The position numbers and the translations under genes were made by a program. A stretch of DNA of 64,000 nt from Quadrisphaera setariae (GTDB lineage Bacteria > Actinomycetota > Actinomycetes > Actinomycetales > Quadrisphaeraceae). This document shows positions 25,256-33,694 of this stretch, one piece after another (positions within the stretch are counted from its first letter, which is position 1; every line of letters starts with the position of its first letter). The DNA lies in NCBI RefSeq assembly GCF_008041935.1, contig NZ_VKAC01000014.1, positions 65,459 through 129,458 of the forward strand, given 5' to 3'. The notes under the pieces were generated by a model. That model was given only the letters and a program-made list of their open reading frames with translations. It made no database searches and was not told the DNA's origin.

Positions 25256-25305
25256 GACGATCGTCCATGTCCGTGGCAGGGTCGGCATCGATGATCGTCG
25301 ATGCC
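25256..25305. promoter_or_regulatory. ArsR operator region between arsR and arsM
   Basis: The 122-base divergent region holds a self-complementary GACGATCGTC (25256-25265) and a longer inverted repeat GGCATCGA-N6-TCGATGCC (25284-25305). Both contain ATCG units, which fits an ArsR dimer controlling both directions. The arsM ribosome site CCAGGAGG follows at 25324-25331. Confidence 0.55.
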
Positions 25306-25337
25306 ACCTTTGCGGGGGCCTGCCCAGGAGGACGGAC

Positions 25338-26126
25338 ATGACCACCACGACGCACCACAGCGACGACGCCGACCTGCGCGAGCAGGTCCGCGCCCGCTAC
25401 GCCGACGCCGCCCGCGCCGCCTCGGAGCCCAACGGGGCCAGCTGCTGCGCTCCGAGTCCCGCTGCCGCCATTGAGGTCGATGACCGCTTCGGCGCAGCCC
25501 TCTACGACTCCGCCTCCACCACCGACCTGCCCGCAGCGGCGGTGCTGGCCTCCCTGGGCTGCGGCAACCCCACCGCGGTCGCCGACCTGCACCCCGGCGA
25601 GCGCGTGCTGGACTTGGGCTCCGGCGGCGGCATCGACGTCCTGCTCTCCGCGCGGCGCGTCGGGCCCACCGGCTTCGCCTACGGCGTGGACATGACAGGC
25701 GAGATGCTCGACCTGGCCCGCACCAATGCCACCGCCGCTGGCGTCAGCAACGTCGAGTTCCGCGAGGGCACCATCGAGGCGCTGCCCTTCGATGACGCCA
25801 GCATCGACGTCGTCATCTCCAACTGCGTGGTCAACCTGTCCACCGACAAGCCCGCCGTCCTCGCCGAGACCTACCGCGTGCTCGCCCCCGGCGGACGGGT
25901 CGGGATCTCCGACGTCGTGGCCGAGGACGATGTCACCCCCGACCAGCGTGCCGAGCGCGGCTCCTACGTCGGCTGCATCGCTGGAGCCCTGTCCCGCGGT
26001 GAGTACCTCGAGGGACTGGCAGCGGCCGGGTTCACCGACGCCAGCGTGGACTTCACCCACGAGGTCGCCCCCGGCCTGCACGGCGCGATCGTCAAGGCCA
26101 CCAAGCCCACCGCCCAGACCAGCTGA
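25338..26126 (+). CDS. arsM: Arsenite methyltransferase ArsM
   Basis: ArsM methylates As(III) with S-adenosylmethionine to volatile or less retained forms. The 262-residue product carries motif [24 protein letters not shown] and the diagnostic cysteines: C36/C37 in ASCCAP, C75 in SLGCGNP, C163 in ISNCVVNLS and C213 in YVGCIAGA, matching the four conserved positions of bacterial ArsM. The ATG 25338 follows a good ribosome site. An in-frame extension back to 25083 runs through the arsR gene and is not used. It opens the rightward ars operon. Confidence 0.93.
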   Translation: MTTTTHHSDDADLREQVRARYADAARAASEPNGASCCAPSPAAAIEVDDRFGAALYDSASTTDLPAAAVLASLGCGNPTAVADLHPGERVLDLGSGGGIDVLLSARRVGPTGFAYGVDMTGEMLDLARTNATAAGVSNVEFREGTIEALPFDDASIDVVISNCVVNLSTDKPAVLAETYRVLAPGGRVGISDVVAEDDVTPDQRAERGSYVGCIAGALSRGEYLEGLAAAGFTDASVDFTHEVAPGLHGAIVKATKPTAQTS

Positions 26127-26160
26127 CCCCTCAGCCAACGAAGTACGAGGACCCCACCCG

Positions 26161-27309
26161 ATGAGCGATGTTGTCTCCGAGCGTCCCGCCGCTGGGCCCC
26201 AGGCCCCGGTGCTCGCTCGCCTGTCCACCCTGGACCGCTTCCTGCCGGTCTGGATCATCGCCGCGATGGTCCTCGGTCTGGCCCTTGGCCGGCTGGTCCC
26301 CGGTTTGGACGACGCCTTGTCCGCCGTCGAGGTCGGCTCGGTCAGCCTGCCGATCGCCCTCGGCCTGCTGATCATGATGTACCCCGTGCTGGCGAAGGTC
26401 CGCTACACCCAGCTCGGCAGGGTCACCGGCGACCGCAAGCTCCTCATCGCCTCCCTGGTCCTCAACTGGGTCCTCGGCCCGGCGCTGATGTTCGCCCTGG
26501 CCTGGCTGCTCCTGCCCGACCAGCCCGAGTTCCGCACCGGCCTGGTCATCGTCGGCCTGGCCCGCTGCATCGCCATGGTCCTCATCTGGAACGACCTGGC
26601 CTGCGGCGACCGGGAGGCCGCCGCGGTACTGGTGGCCATCAACTCCGTCTTCCAGATCCTCGCCTTCGCCGCCCTGGGCTGGTTCTACCTGCAGGTGCTG
26701 CCCGCCTGGCTCGGTCTGCCCACCACGAGTGCGGACTTCTCCGTGGTCGCCATCGTCGTGAGCGTGCTGGTCTTCCTCGGCATCCCGCTCGTCGCCGGCT
26801 TCCTGACCCGCACCCTGGGCGAACGCGCCAAGGGACGGGACTGGTGCGAGCAGCGCTTCCTGCCCAAGCTCGGCCCCTGGGCCCTCTACGGGCTGCTCTT
26901 CACGATCGTGCTGCTCTTCGCCCTGCAGGGAGATGCGATCACCTCCGCCCCCGGTGACGTGGCGCGGATCGCGCTGCCGCTGCTGGCCTACTTCGTCCTC
27001 ATGTTCGGCGGCAGCTTCCTCCTCGGCCGCCTCATCGGGCTGGACTACGCCCGCACCACCACGCTGTCCTTCACCGCCGCGGGCAACAACTTCGAACTCG
27101 CCATCGCCGTGGCCATCGGCACCTTCGGGGTCACCTCCGGCCAGGCCCTGGCCGGCGTCGTCGGCCCCCTCATCGAGGTCCCGGTGCTGGTCGCGCTGGT
27201 CTACGTCGCCCTGTGGGCCGGGCGCCGCTTCTTCCCCGACGACCCCACCGTCCCTGCCCCTCGCATCGCTGCCTCGACTGCCTCGACGACTTCTGGGAGC
27301 ACCCGATGA
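26161..27309 (+). CDS. acr3: Arsenite efflux permease of the ACR3 family
   Basis: The 382-residue product has ten helices. It has the ACR3 signatures SLPIALGLLIMMYPVLAKVRY, VGLARCIAMVLIWNDLACGDREAAAVLVAINS (with the essential Cys in the fourth helix) and LSFTAAGNNFELAIAVAIGTFG. It exports As(III) using the proton gradient. The start is ATG 26161, 34 bases after arsM, and the end overlaps the first arsC (ATGA). A C-terminal Ser/Thr-rich tail (STASTTSGSTR) is of no known meaning. Confidence 0.94.
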   Translation: MSDVVSERPAAGPQAPVLARLSTLDRFLPVWIIAAMVLGLALGRLVPGLDDALSAVEVGSVSLPIALGLLIMMYPVLAKVRYTQLGRVTGDRKLLIASLVLNWVLGPALMFALAWLLLPDQPEFRTGLVIVGLARCIAMVLIWNDLACGDREAAAVLVAINSVFQILAFAALGWFYLQVLPAWLGLPTTSADFSVVAIVVSVLVFLGIPLVAGFLTRTLGERAKGRDWCEQRFLPKLGPWALYGLLFTIVLLFALQGDAITSAPGDVARIALPLLAYFVLMFGGSFLLGRLIGLDYARTTTLSFTAAGNNFELAIAVAIGTFGVTSGQALAGVVGPLIEVPVLVALVYVALWAGRRFFPDDPTVPAPRIAASTASTTSGSTR

Positions 27310-28013
27310 GCACCGACCAGGCCACCGTTCCCGTCTCGACCGCGACGGGGCTGATCGACCCCCGCGCGGTGCTGGACCGCCACGTCGATGACCTCACCAC
27401 CCGCTTCGCCGGCGTGGTCAGCCGCGAGACCATCGAGCGCATCGTCTTCGAGTCCTACACCGCCCTCGGGCGCACCGCGAAGGTCAAGACTCACGTGCCG
27501 GTGCTGGCCTGCCGCTTCGCCACCGAGCGCCTGACCGCCCTTGCCCAGGCCAAGGGCACCTGGGCCAAGGACGTACCCGAGGTCCTGTTCGTCTGCGTCC
27601 AGAACGCCGGCCGCTCCCAGATCGCCGCGGCCTACCTGGCCCACCTGGCCAAGGGACGTGTCCACGTCCGCTCGGCGGGGTCCCTGCCCGCCGCCCAGGT
27701 CGACCCCGTCGTGCTGCAGGCTCTCGCCGAGGTCGGCCTCGGACCCGCCGCTGGTGCTGGGGCTGCCAGCACCGACCCCGAGGAGCTGGCCTTCCCCAAG
27801 CCGCTGACCGACGACGTGGTCCAGGCCGCCGACGTGGTCATCACCATGGGCTGCGGGGACGCCTGCCCGATCTACCCCGGCAAGCGCTACCTGGACTGGG
27901 ACGTCGCCGACCCCGCCGGCCAGGGCCTGGCCGTGGTGCGCGCCATCCGCGACGCCATCGCCCGGCGCGTGAGCGCACTGGTCGAGGAGATCGCGCCGAC
28001 CGCGGCCCGCTGA
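27306..28013 (+). CDS. arsC: Arsenate reductase (LMW-phosphatase type) with N-terminal helical domain
   Basis: The 235-residue product is a fusion. Residues 1-85 form a helical domain (DPRAVLDRHVDDLTTRFAGVVSRETIERIVFESYTALGR) found on actinobacterial arsenate reductases. Residues 92-232 form the LMW-phosphatase-like domain, with catalytic C97 in FVCVQNAGRSQ and the second-cysteine loop MGCGDACPIYPGKRYLDWDVADP. Such proteins use a mycothiol or thioredoxin route. It overlaps acr3 by ATGA. A 14-residue insertion (GAGAASTDPEELAF) precedes the MGCGDAC loop and is missing from the following copy. Confidence 0.9.
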   Translation: MSTDQATVPVSTATGLIDPRAVLDRHVDDLTTRFAGVVSRETIERIVFESYTALGRTAKVKTHVPVLACRFATERLTALAQAKGTWAKDVPEVLFVCVQNAGRSQIAAAYLAHLAKGRVHVRSAGSLPAAQVDPVVLQALAEVGLGPAAGAGAASTDPEELAFPKPLTDDVVQAADVVITMGCGDACPIYPGKRYLDWDVADPAGQGLAVVRAIRDAIARRVSALVEEIAPTAAR

Positions 28014-28054
28014 GCCGCCCCACCTTGCTGACCCACCACTAACCAGGAGTTCCC

Positions 28055-28489
28055 GTGTCCGACCCCACCACCGCGCCCACCACTGACCGCCCGAGCGTGA
28101 TCTTCGTGTGCGTGCACAACGCCGGCCGCTCCCAGATGGCCGCTGGCTACATGAGCGCCCTGTCCGGCGGCGCCGTCGAGGTTCGCTCGGCCGGTTCCAT
28201 GCCCGCCGACCAGATCAATCCCGTCGCCGTCGCCGCGATGGCAGAGGTCGGCATCGACATCACCGCCGAGGTGCCCAAGGTCCTGACCACCGAAGCGGTT
28301 GAGGCTTCCGACGCGGTCATCACCATGGGCTGTGGAGACGCCTGCCCGATCTTCCCGGGCAAGCGGTATGAGGATTGGGCCCTGGCTGACCCCGCCGGGC
28401 AGGGCATCGAGGCGGTGCGCCCGATCCGCGATGAGATCCGCGGCCGCGTCGAGGCGCTGCTGGCCGAGCTGCTGCCGGCTCGCGCATGA
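28055..28489 (+). CDS. arsC: Arsenate reductase, second copy
   Basis: The 144-residue product is a single-domain LMW-phosphatase type arsenate reductase: IFVCVHNAGRSQMAAGYM with C19, AEVGIDITAEVPKVLT, and VITMGCGDACPIFPGKRYEDWALADP. The start is GTG 28055 behind ACCAGGAG. Its stop overlaps the third copy by ATGA. It resembles the catalytic half of the first copy, which suggests an old duplication with loss or gain of the helical domain. Confidence 0.92.
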   Translation: MSDPTTAPTTDRPSVIFVCVHNAGRSQMAAGYMSALSGGAVEVRSAGSMPADQINPVAVAAMAEVGIDITAEVPKVLTTEAVEASDAVITMGCGDACPIFPGKRYEDWALADPAGQGIEAVRPIRDEIRGRVEALLAELLPARA

Positions 28490-28908
28490 GCACCACCGAC
28501 ACGCCGCGCGTGCTCTTCGTGTGCGTCCGCAACGGCGGCAAGTCTCAGATGGCAGCCGGCTTGATGCGCCACGCCGCCGAGAAGCGGGGCCTGGATCTGC
28601 AGGTCTCCTCGGCCGGCACCCAGGCCGGCGACAAGCTCAACGCCCAGTCGGTGGCGAGCCTGGCCGAGGTCGGCGTCGACATCTCTACTGAGCGCATCCA
28701 CCAGCTCACTGACGACGACGTGCGCGCGGCTGACCTCGTCGTCGTGCTCGGGAAGGAAGCCCACGTCGAGCCCGTCGACGGGACCCCGGTGGAGGTGTGG
28801 GAGACCGATGAGCCCTCCACCCGCGGTGTCGAGGGGACGGAGCGGATGCGCCTGATCCGCGACGACATCGCCGCCCGCGTCGAGGAGCTCGTCGACCGCC
28901 TCGGCTGA
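28486..28908 (+). CDS. LMW-phosphatase/arsenate-reductase family, third copy, divergent
   Basis: The 140-residue product keeps the fold and catalytic C13 in FVCVRNGGKSQMAAGLM, but GGKS replaces AGRS and the MGCGDAC loop is absent; VVVLGKEAHVEPVDGTP stands in its place. Only one cysteine remains in the active-site region, so a mycothiol-dependent single-cysteine arsenate reductase as in corynebacteria is more likely than a thioredoxin-dependent one. It is the last gene of the ars operon and is joined to the previous gene by ATGA. Confidence 0.85.
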   Translation: MSTTDTPRVLFVCVRNGGKSQMAAGLMRHAAEKRGLDLQVSSAGTQAGDKLNAQSVASLAEVGVDISTERIHQLTDDDVRAADLVVVLGKEAHVEPVDGTPVEVWETDEPSTRGVEGTERMRLIRDDIAARVEELVDRLG

Positions 28909-29089
28909 GTCACCTCGACGGACGACGGCTCAGGTCAGTGTCCGGAGAGCGATCCCATCTGCGACAGACGGCGGCCATGAGCGGCAGGGCATCGCGACGC
29001 GCACCGGGGCGGGCGGTGAGCGGTCCCCGTACGACACACCCTCAGGTTTCGAAGGTGAGGCGGGGTTCGACCTCAAGAGCAGGCCGGGA

Positions 29090-30004
29090 TCAGGCGAGGA
29101 CGCTCGTGGACTGCAGCAGGATGTAGACCGCGACGAGCCCCAGCAGTCCAGCGAAGGACAGGCTGGCAGCGCGAGGAGAAAGCCGCGCCGCCAGCGGCCG
29201 ACCCGCGAACGAGGCCGCCACCGCTCCCACGGTGAAGGGCACGATGACCGCCCAGTCGAAGTGCGCGGTGCCGGCACGCGCTAGCAGGGACACACCCGAG
29301 TTCAGCGCGATGACCACCAGCGAGGTGCCCACCGCCACCGGCATCGACAGCCCCAGCACCAGCACCAGCGCGGGCACGATGACGAAGCCCCCACCCACAC
29401 CCAGGAACCCCGTCAGCAGACCGACCACCAGCCCCGCGAAGGCGACCGGAACCGCCCTGCGGCGCCGGGCCGTGAGCGGTTGACGGGCAGGTGTGCGAGG
29501 CGGCGCTGCTGGTGCGCGCACGGCCACCGCACCTCCAGCGCCTTCTGCGCCGACAGCGCCGTCAGCTACGAGCCCGCCTCCCGCGGTACTCACCCGGCCA
29601 GCCGGGGCCAGCAGCCGAACAACAGCTGGGGACGCGGGGCGCTTCAGAGTCCGGTGAACCATCGCCGCCGCCGAAGCCAGCATCACCACCGCGAAGCTGA
29701 CCAGCACCACCGCCGCGGGCGCTCGGTGGTTCAGCGCCGCTCCCGCCACGGTGGCGGGTACACCGACACCGACGAAGACCAGCGCTGTCCCCCAGCGCAC
29801 CGCCCCGGCACGGGCGTGGGTCAGGCTGCTGGTGGCTGCGGCGACCCCGACGATGACCAGGCTCGCGGTGGTGGCCTCAGCGGCGGGCATGCCTAGCAGG
29901 TACACCAGCGCGGGCACCGTCAGGATCGCCCCGCCTCCTCCCAGCACCCCCAGGACCAGACCGACGGCCACCCCCAGGGCGACGGCGATCAGCGCAGCGG
30001 TCAT
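29090..30004 (-). CDS. TauE/SafE-family sulfite/thiosulfate exporter
   Basis: The 304-residue product has eight membrane helices in two homologous halves. The repeated motif appears as LGVAVGLVLGVLGGGGAILTVPALVYLLGM in the first half and VGLLTGFLGVGGGFVIVPALVLVLGLSMPVAVGTSL in the second. A Pro/Ala-rich loop joins the halves. The family moves sulfite, thiosulfate or sulfonates. The start ATG 30004 follows GAAGGAC. It is last in the leftward operon rhodanese-DUF2892, gntR, rhodanese, tauE, which puts it in sulfane-sulfur detoxification. Confidence 0.85.
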   Translation of the reverse strand: MTAALIAVALGVAVGLVLGVLGGGGAILTVPALVYLLGMPAAEATTASLVIVGVAAATSSLTHARAGAVRWGTALVFVGVGVPATVAGAALNHRAPAAVVLVSFAVVMLASAAAMVHRTLKRPASPAVVRLLAPAGRVSTAGGGLVADGAVGAEGAGGAVAVRAPAAPPRTPARQPLTARRRRAVPVAFAGLVVGLLTGFLGVGGGFVIVPALVLVLGLSMPVAVGTSLVVIALNSGVSLLARAGTAHFDWAVIVPFTVGAVAASFAGRPLAARLSPRAASLSFAGLLGLVAVYILLQSTSVLA

Positions 30005-30068
30005 CGGTCTGTCCTTCGGTCTGGTGAGGCGTCGAGAGGGTGTGGCGGGGCGGTCGCAGGTGAGTGGC

Positions 30069-30455
30069 TCAGGCGACGGTGCCGGGGGCGCCGCTATCGG
30101 TGCGGACGGGCAGCCCGGCGTCCTGCCAGGCCTGCATGCCGCCGTCGAGGTTGCGCACGGCCACCCCGGCCGCGGCGAGGCGGTCGGCGGCCTGCGCCGC
30201 GCGCTTGCCCGAGCGGCACACCACGACGACGTCGGCGCCGTCGGGGACCTGCGCTGGGCGCTGCCCGGCGGTGATGGCCCCCAGCGGCACGTGGACGGCG
30301 TCGGGGGCGTGACCGGCCTTCCACTCCTCGTCCTCGCGGACGTCGACGAGCAGGGCACCGCCAGCGACGAGGTCTGCGGCGGTGCGGGCGGACACGCTCG
30401 GCTGAGGAGCGGGGAGCTGCTGCGCGGAACTGGCGGGGCTCGTAGGGCTGGTCAT
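30069..30455 (-). CDS. Rhodanese-domain sulfurtransferase
   Basis: The 128-residue product is a single rhodanese domain: ALLVDVREDEEWKAGHAPDAVHVPLGAIT and the active-site loop VVVCRSGKRAAQAADRL, with the persulfide-forming Cys in CRSGKR. It takes sulfur from a donor such as thiosulfate or a persulfide and passes it on. Its ATG overlaps the gntR stop (ATGA). It is soluble and has no signal. Confidence 0.9.
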   Translation of the reverse strand: MTSPTSPASSAQQLPAPQPSVSARTAADLVAGGALLVDVREDEEWKAGHAPDAVHVPLGAITAGQRPAQVPDGADVVVVCRSGKRAAQAADRLAAAGVAVRNLDGGMQAWQDAGLPVRTDSGAPGTVA

Positions 30456-31309
30456 GAGAGGGCCTCTCGCAGGGTGGGGGCGTGGTGGTGGGCGGGGTTG
30501 GCGGCCGGGCCGTCAGGACGCCCAGGACGCTCGGCGTCGAACTGGAACTGGTAGCCGGAGCTGGGCGCGAAGTGGGCGCTGACGCTGAACCTGTCCGCGC
30601 GCACCAGGGACCGGCGGTGCTCCACGGGGGTGCCCTCCGAGCACCCCAGGCGCTCGACCAGGAACGCCGCGCTGCCGGGGGCGACGCCGAGCAGCGCGGC
30701 CTCGGCCGGGGTGGTGACGACGGCGTGCAGGTGCTCGGCGCCGCCGCGCACGTGGATGCCGCAGTGGCGGGCCAGCTCGTCGTACAGGGCGGTCTCGGTG
30801 AAGTCCGCCTGCAGCAGCGCCCGTGTGCGCGCCGCCGGCAGCCAAGCCTCGTCCAGGGCCAGGGGGACGTCGTCGGCCAGGCGCACCCGCCGCAGGTGCA
30901 CCAGCTCGGCGTCGGCGGGCAGCCCGAGGGCGGCGCTGGCGCCCCCGTCGGTGACGACGTCGAGGGCCAGGACCCGGCTGCGCTGGGTCATGCCGGTGGC
31001 GCGCACCGAGGCGAACAGGCTGTACAGCGCCCCCAGCGGCTGGGTGATGCCGACCGCGCGGGAGGTGCGTCCGCGCTGGGCGGTGAGGGCGCCGGCCTCG
31101 CGCAGGGGCCGCAGCGCCTGGCGCACGGTCTGGCGGGAGACGCCGTACTCCTCGGCCAGGGCGTTCTCACCGGGCACGCCGTCGGCGAAGGCTCCGGCGT
31201 CCAGGCGGCGGCGCACGTCGGCCTGGACCTGGGCCCACACCGGGGTGCCGCTTCCCCGCTCGGGCAGGACCGCGTCGGCGGGACCGGGTGTCGTGGGCGC
31301 CGCGTTCAT
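30452..31309 (-). CDS. GntR-family regulator of the sulfane-sulfur operon
   Basis: The 285-residue product has a GntR winged HTH (LDAGAFADGVPGENALAEEYGVSRQTVRQALRPLREAGALT) and a UTRA-type effector domain (TETALYDELARHCGIHVRGGAEHLHAVVTTPAEAALLGVAPGSAAFLVER), so it belongs to the HutC branch. The ATG 31309 overlaps the preceding rhodanese stop (ATGA). It most likely represses its own operon and the divergent MBL-rhodanese gene by way of TGTACG sites at 31959-31994. The inducer would be a sulfur compound; HutC proteins usually bind small organic acids, so this is open. Confidence 0.87.
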   Translation of the reverse strand: MNAAPTTPGPADAVLPERGSGTPVWAQVQADVRRRLDAGAFADGVPGENALAEEYGVSRQTVRQALRPLREAGALTAQRGRTSRAVGITQPLGALYSLFASVRATGMTQRSRVLALDVVTDGGASAALGLPADAELVHLRRVRLADDVPLALDEAWLPAARTRALLQADFTETALYDELARHCGIHVRGGAEHLHAVVTTPAEAALLGVAPGSAAFLVERLGCSEGTPVEHRRSLVRADRFSVSAHFAPSSGYQFQFDAERPGRPDGPAANPAHHHAPTLREALS

Positions 31310-31890
31310 GAGCGGGGCGCGCGAGGCCGGTTGAAGGGCAGCCGCCTCAGCGCCGCGCCCATCGCGCAGGTGTTGCTCAGCGCGGCGAAGGTCAAACCTG
31401 CGCCGATACCACCAGCCACGAAGCGGGCCTTGGGCTTCCAGATACTGGCGAGGATGCTGGTGGCCACGATGCTCCCCGCCACCAGGCGGACCTGGCGCTC
31501 CATGCCCCAGCCGGCCTCGGAGGCGGGGGTGGACCAGCCAATCGAGGGGACCGCCTGCGAGGTGCCGGCGCCCTGGACGGCGCTGGAGGCTGCCTCCAGC
31601 CCGCCGTCCAGGACCTTCAGCGAGCTCGCTCCGGAGGTGGCCAGGGCGTCGGCCGCGCGCTGGGCGCGGGCGCCGGAGCGGCAGACCAGGACGACGTCGC
31701 GCTGGGCCAACTCCAGCTCGAGGTCGGCCAGGGCCTGCTCGATCCGGTCCAAGGGAGTGTTGTGGGCGCCGGGCAGGCTGCCGGCGGCGAACTCGGCCTC
31801 GCTGCGCACATCCAGCACGAGGTGGTCGGAGAGGGCGTCGGTGTTCAGGTGGGCGGGGTGCAGCCGGGTGGCCGGGGTGCGAGTGCTCAT
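31306..31890 (-). CDS. Rhodanese fused to a DUF2892 membrane domain
   Basis: The 194-residue product has a rhodanese domain (LVLDVRSEAEFAAGSLPGAHN and VLVCRSGARAQRAADAL with the active Cys) followed by two membrane helices in a DUF2892-type segment (RQVRLVAGSIVATSILAS and FVAGGIGAGLTFAALSNTCAMGAALRRLPFNRP). The C-terminal SNTCAMGAAL holds the family cysteine. It should act at the membrane, possibly handing sulfur to the TauE/SafE exporter. First gene of the leftward operon; ATG 31890. Confidence 0.88.
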   Translation of the reverse strand: MSTRTPATRLHPAHLNTDALSDHLVLDVRSEAEFAAGSLPGAHNTPLDRIEQALADLELELAQRDVVLVCRSGARAQRAADALATSGASSLKVLDGGLEAASSAVQGAGTSQAVPSIGWSTPASEAGWGMERQVRLVAGSIVATSILASIWKPKARFVAGGIGAGLTFAALSNTCAMGAALRRLPFNRPRAPRS

Positions 31891-31958
31891 CGGAGCGGAT
31901 CCCTTCGTCGGTGTGCGACCAGTGGTCGGTGCGGATCGGAGCGAGGAGCGGAATGGAA

Positions 31959-31994
31959 TGTACGCACCTTGCGCTGGAAGTAAATGTACGTACA
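31959..31994. promoter_or_regulatory. Two TGTACG sites, candidate GntR operator
   Basis: TGTACGCACC (31959-31968) and the palindrome TGTACGTACA (31985-31994) lie 26 bases apart in the divergent region between the rhodanese-DUF2892 gene and the MBL gene. HutC/GntR proteins bind GT-N-AC type dyads. The spacing puts both sites on nearly one face of the helix. Confidence 0.6.
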
Positions 31995-32052
31995 GGATGG
32001 GGGCTGCGCAAGCAGCTGCCCGATCCGCTGACCGGAACCACAGGAGGAACCC

Positions 32053-33480
32053 GTGCTGCTCGAGAGGCTCTACGACGAGGACCTGGCCCAGGCGAGCTAC
32101 TTCATCGGCTGCCAGAAGACCGGTGAGGCCGTCGTGGTCGACCCCCGCCGCGACATCGCCGACTACCTGGCGCTGGCCGACAAGCACGGCATGCGCATCA
32201 CCGCCGTGACCGAGACCCACATCCACGGCGACTACCTGTCCGGCACCCGCGAGCTGGCCGCCGCCACCGGCGCCACCGCCCACGTCTCCGGCGAGGGCGG
32301 CGCGGACTGGCAGTACGGCTTCGCCGCCGAGCGCCTGCACGACGGCGACCAGCTGCGCGTCGGCAACCTCGTCCTGCAGGCCCGCCACACCCCCGGGCAC
32401 ACCCCCGAGCACCTCGTCTTCACCCTCACCGACGGCGCCTTCACCGACGCCCCCGGCTACCTGCTCTCCGGTGACCTCGTCTTCGCCGGGGACCTGGGGC
32501 GCCCGGACCTGCTCGACGAGGCCGCCGGCGGCCTCGACACCCGCTACCAGGGCGCCAAGGACCTCTTCGCCAGCCTCAAGCGCGTCTTCCTGACCCTTCC
32601 TGACCACGTCCAGGTCCACCCCGCCCACGGCTCGGGCTCCGCGTGCGGCAAGGCGCTCGGCGCGGTGGCCTCCACCACCGTCGGCTACGAGCGCCTGTAC
32701 GCCTGGTGGGCTCGCTACCTGGCTGAGGACGACGAGGCCGGCTTCGTCGCCGAGCTGCTGGAGGGCCAGCCCGACGCCCACGCCTACTTCGCCCGCATGA
32801 AGCGCGAGAACCGCCAGGGTCCCGTCGTGCTGGGCCCGCTGCCGGCGCTGGAGCGCGTCGAGGGCGAGGCGCTGCGCGCCCGCCTGGACGCCGACGAGGC
32901 GGTCCTGCTCGACGCCCGCGACGCCGCCGCCGTGCGCGCCGGCTCACCGGCCGGCGCCCTGCACGTCCCGGGCGCCGCGAAGGCCGCCAGCTACGTCGCC
33001 TGGGTCTACGACCCCGAGACCGAGCACCGCCCGCTGGTGGCCCTGGCTGCCGACGCCGAGGCCGCCGAGGAGCTGCGCGCCCACTTTGTGCGCGTCGGGG
33101 TGGACGCCCTGACCGGCTACACCACCACCCTGGACGGGCTCGACCTCGCACCCGCAGAGACCGTCAGCCCCGCTGCCCTGGAGGACTTCGTCGCCGCCAC
33201 CGGCGCCGCCGTCGTCGACGTCCGCAACCGCACCGAGCACGCCGCCGGCCACGTGCCCGGCTCCACACAGCTGTCTGGTGGGCGGGCGCTGTGGCACACC
33301 GACCAGCTGCCCGACCCCGCCTCGGGCACCCCGGTGGTCACCTACTGCCAGTCCGGGATGCGCAACGCCGTCGTGGCCAGCGCCCTGCGCCGCGCCGGGC
33401 ACCGCGTGGTCCAGCTGGAGGGCAGCTACGCCGGGTGGAGCGCGTGGCAGCAGCAGCCGGCGGACGCTGGCGCCCGCTGA
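32053..33480 (+). CDS. Metallo-beta-lactamase/double-rhodanese protein (persulfide dioxygenase/CstB-like)
   Basis: The 475-residue product has an ETHE1-like MBL domain (residues 1-240) with iron ligands H56 and H58 in THIHGDYLSG, HTPGHTPEH and SGDLVFAGD. Two rhodanese domains follow: the first (about 265-350) has no catalytic Cys, while the second (about 370-470) keeps it in VTYCQSGMRN. This is the layout of CstB-type enzymes, which oxidise glutathione or CoA persulfides and release sulfite or thiosulfate. The GTG start follows AGGAGG. It is divergent from the GntR operon, and TauE/SafE could export the sulfite it makes. Confidence 0.9.
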   Translation: MLLERLYDEDLAQASYFIGCQKTGEAVVVDPRRDIADYLALADKHGMRITAVTETHIHGDYLSGTRELAAATGATAHVSGEGGADWQYGFAAERLHDGDQLRVGNLVLQARHTPGHTPEHLVFTLTDGAFTDAPGYLLSGDLVFAGDLGRPDLLDEAAGGLDTRYQGAKDLFASLKRVFLTLPDHVQVHPAHGSGSACGKALGAVASTTVGYERLYAWWARYLAEDDEAGFVAELLEGQPDAHAYFARMKRENRQGPVVLGPLPALERVEGEALRARLDADEAVLLDARDAAAVRAGSPAGALHVPGAAKAASYVAWVYDPETEHRPLVALAADAEAAEELRAHFVRVGVDALTGYTTTLDGLDLAPAETVSPAALEDFVAATGAAVVDVRNRTEHAAGHVPGSTQLSGGRALWHTDQLPDPASGTPVVTYCQSGMRNAVVASALRRAGHRVVQLEGSYAGWSAWQQQPADAGAR

Positions 33481-33486
33481 TCGTGA

Positions 33487-33526
33487 GGGCTTCACCGACC
33501 GGCCAGATGGTCGGTCGGTGAGGCCC
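33487..33526. terminator. Stem-loop after the MBL-rhodanese gene
   Basis: GGGCTTCACCGACC (33487-33500) pairs with 33513-33526 with one wobble, seven bases after the stop. It fits an intrinsic terminator of the rightward transcript. Confidence 0.6.
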
Positions 33527-33694
33527 TAAGTCATATTCGGCCGCGCGGAAGAGTGGTCGAGGCAGGCTTCAGGGCGGCTCGGACAGTGATCCCTACGGCG
33601 GCGAAAATAGCCGGCGGCCGGTAAAGCGCCCCAAGAACCTCCCGGCCTCCGGTGCACGGTTGCGCAAGGCCCCATCCCCCAAGCAGCGGCTCCT

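Noticed and set aside
31310..32781. Upstream in-frame extensions of the gntR and rhodanese-DUF2892 genes
   Set aside because: They run into the neighbouring genes in wrong frames; the ATG codons at 31309 and 31890 match domain starts and overlaps.
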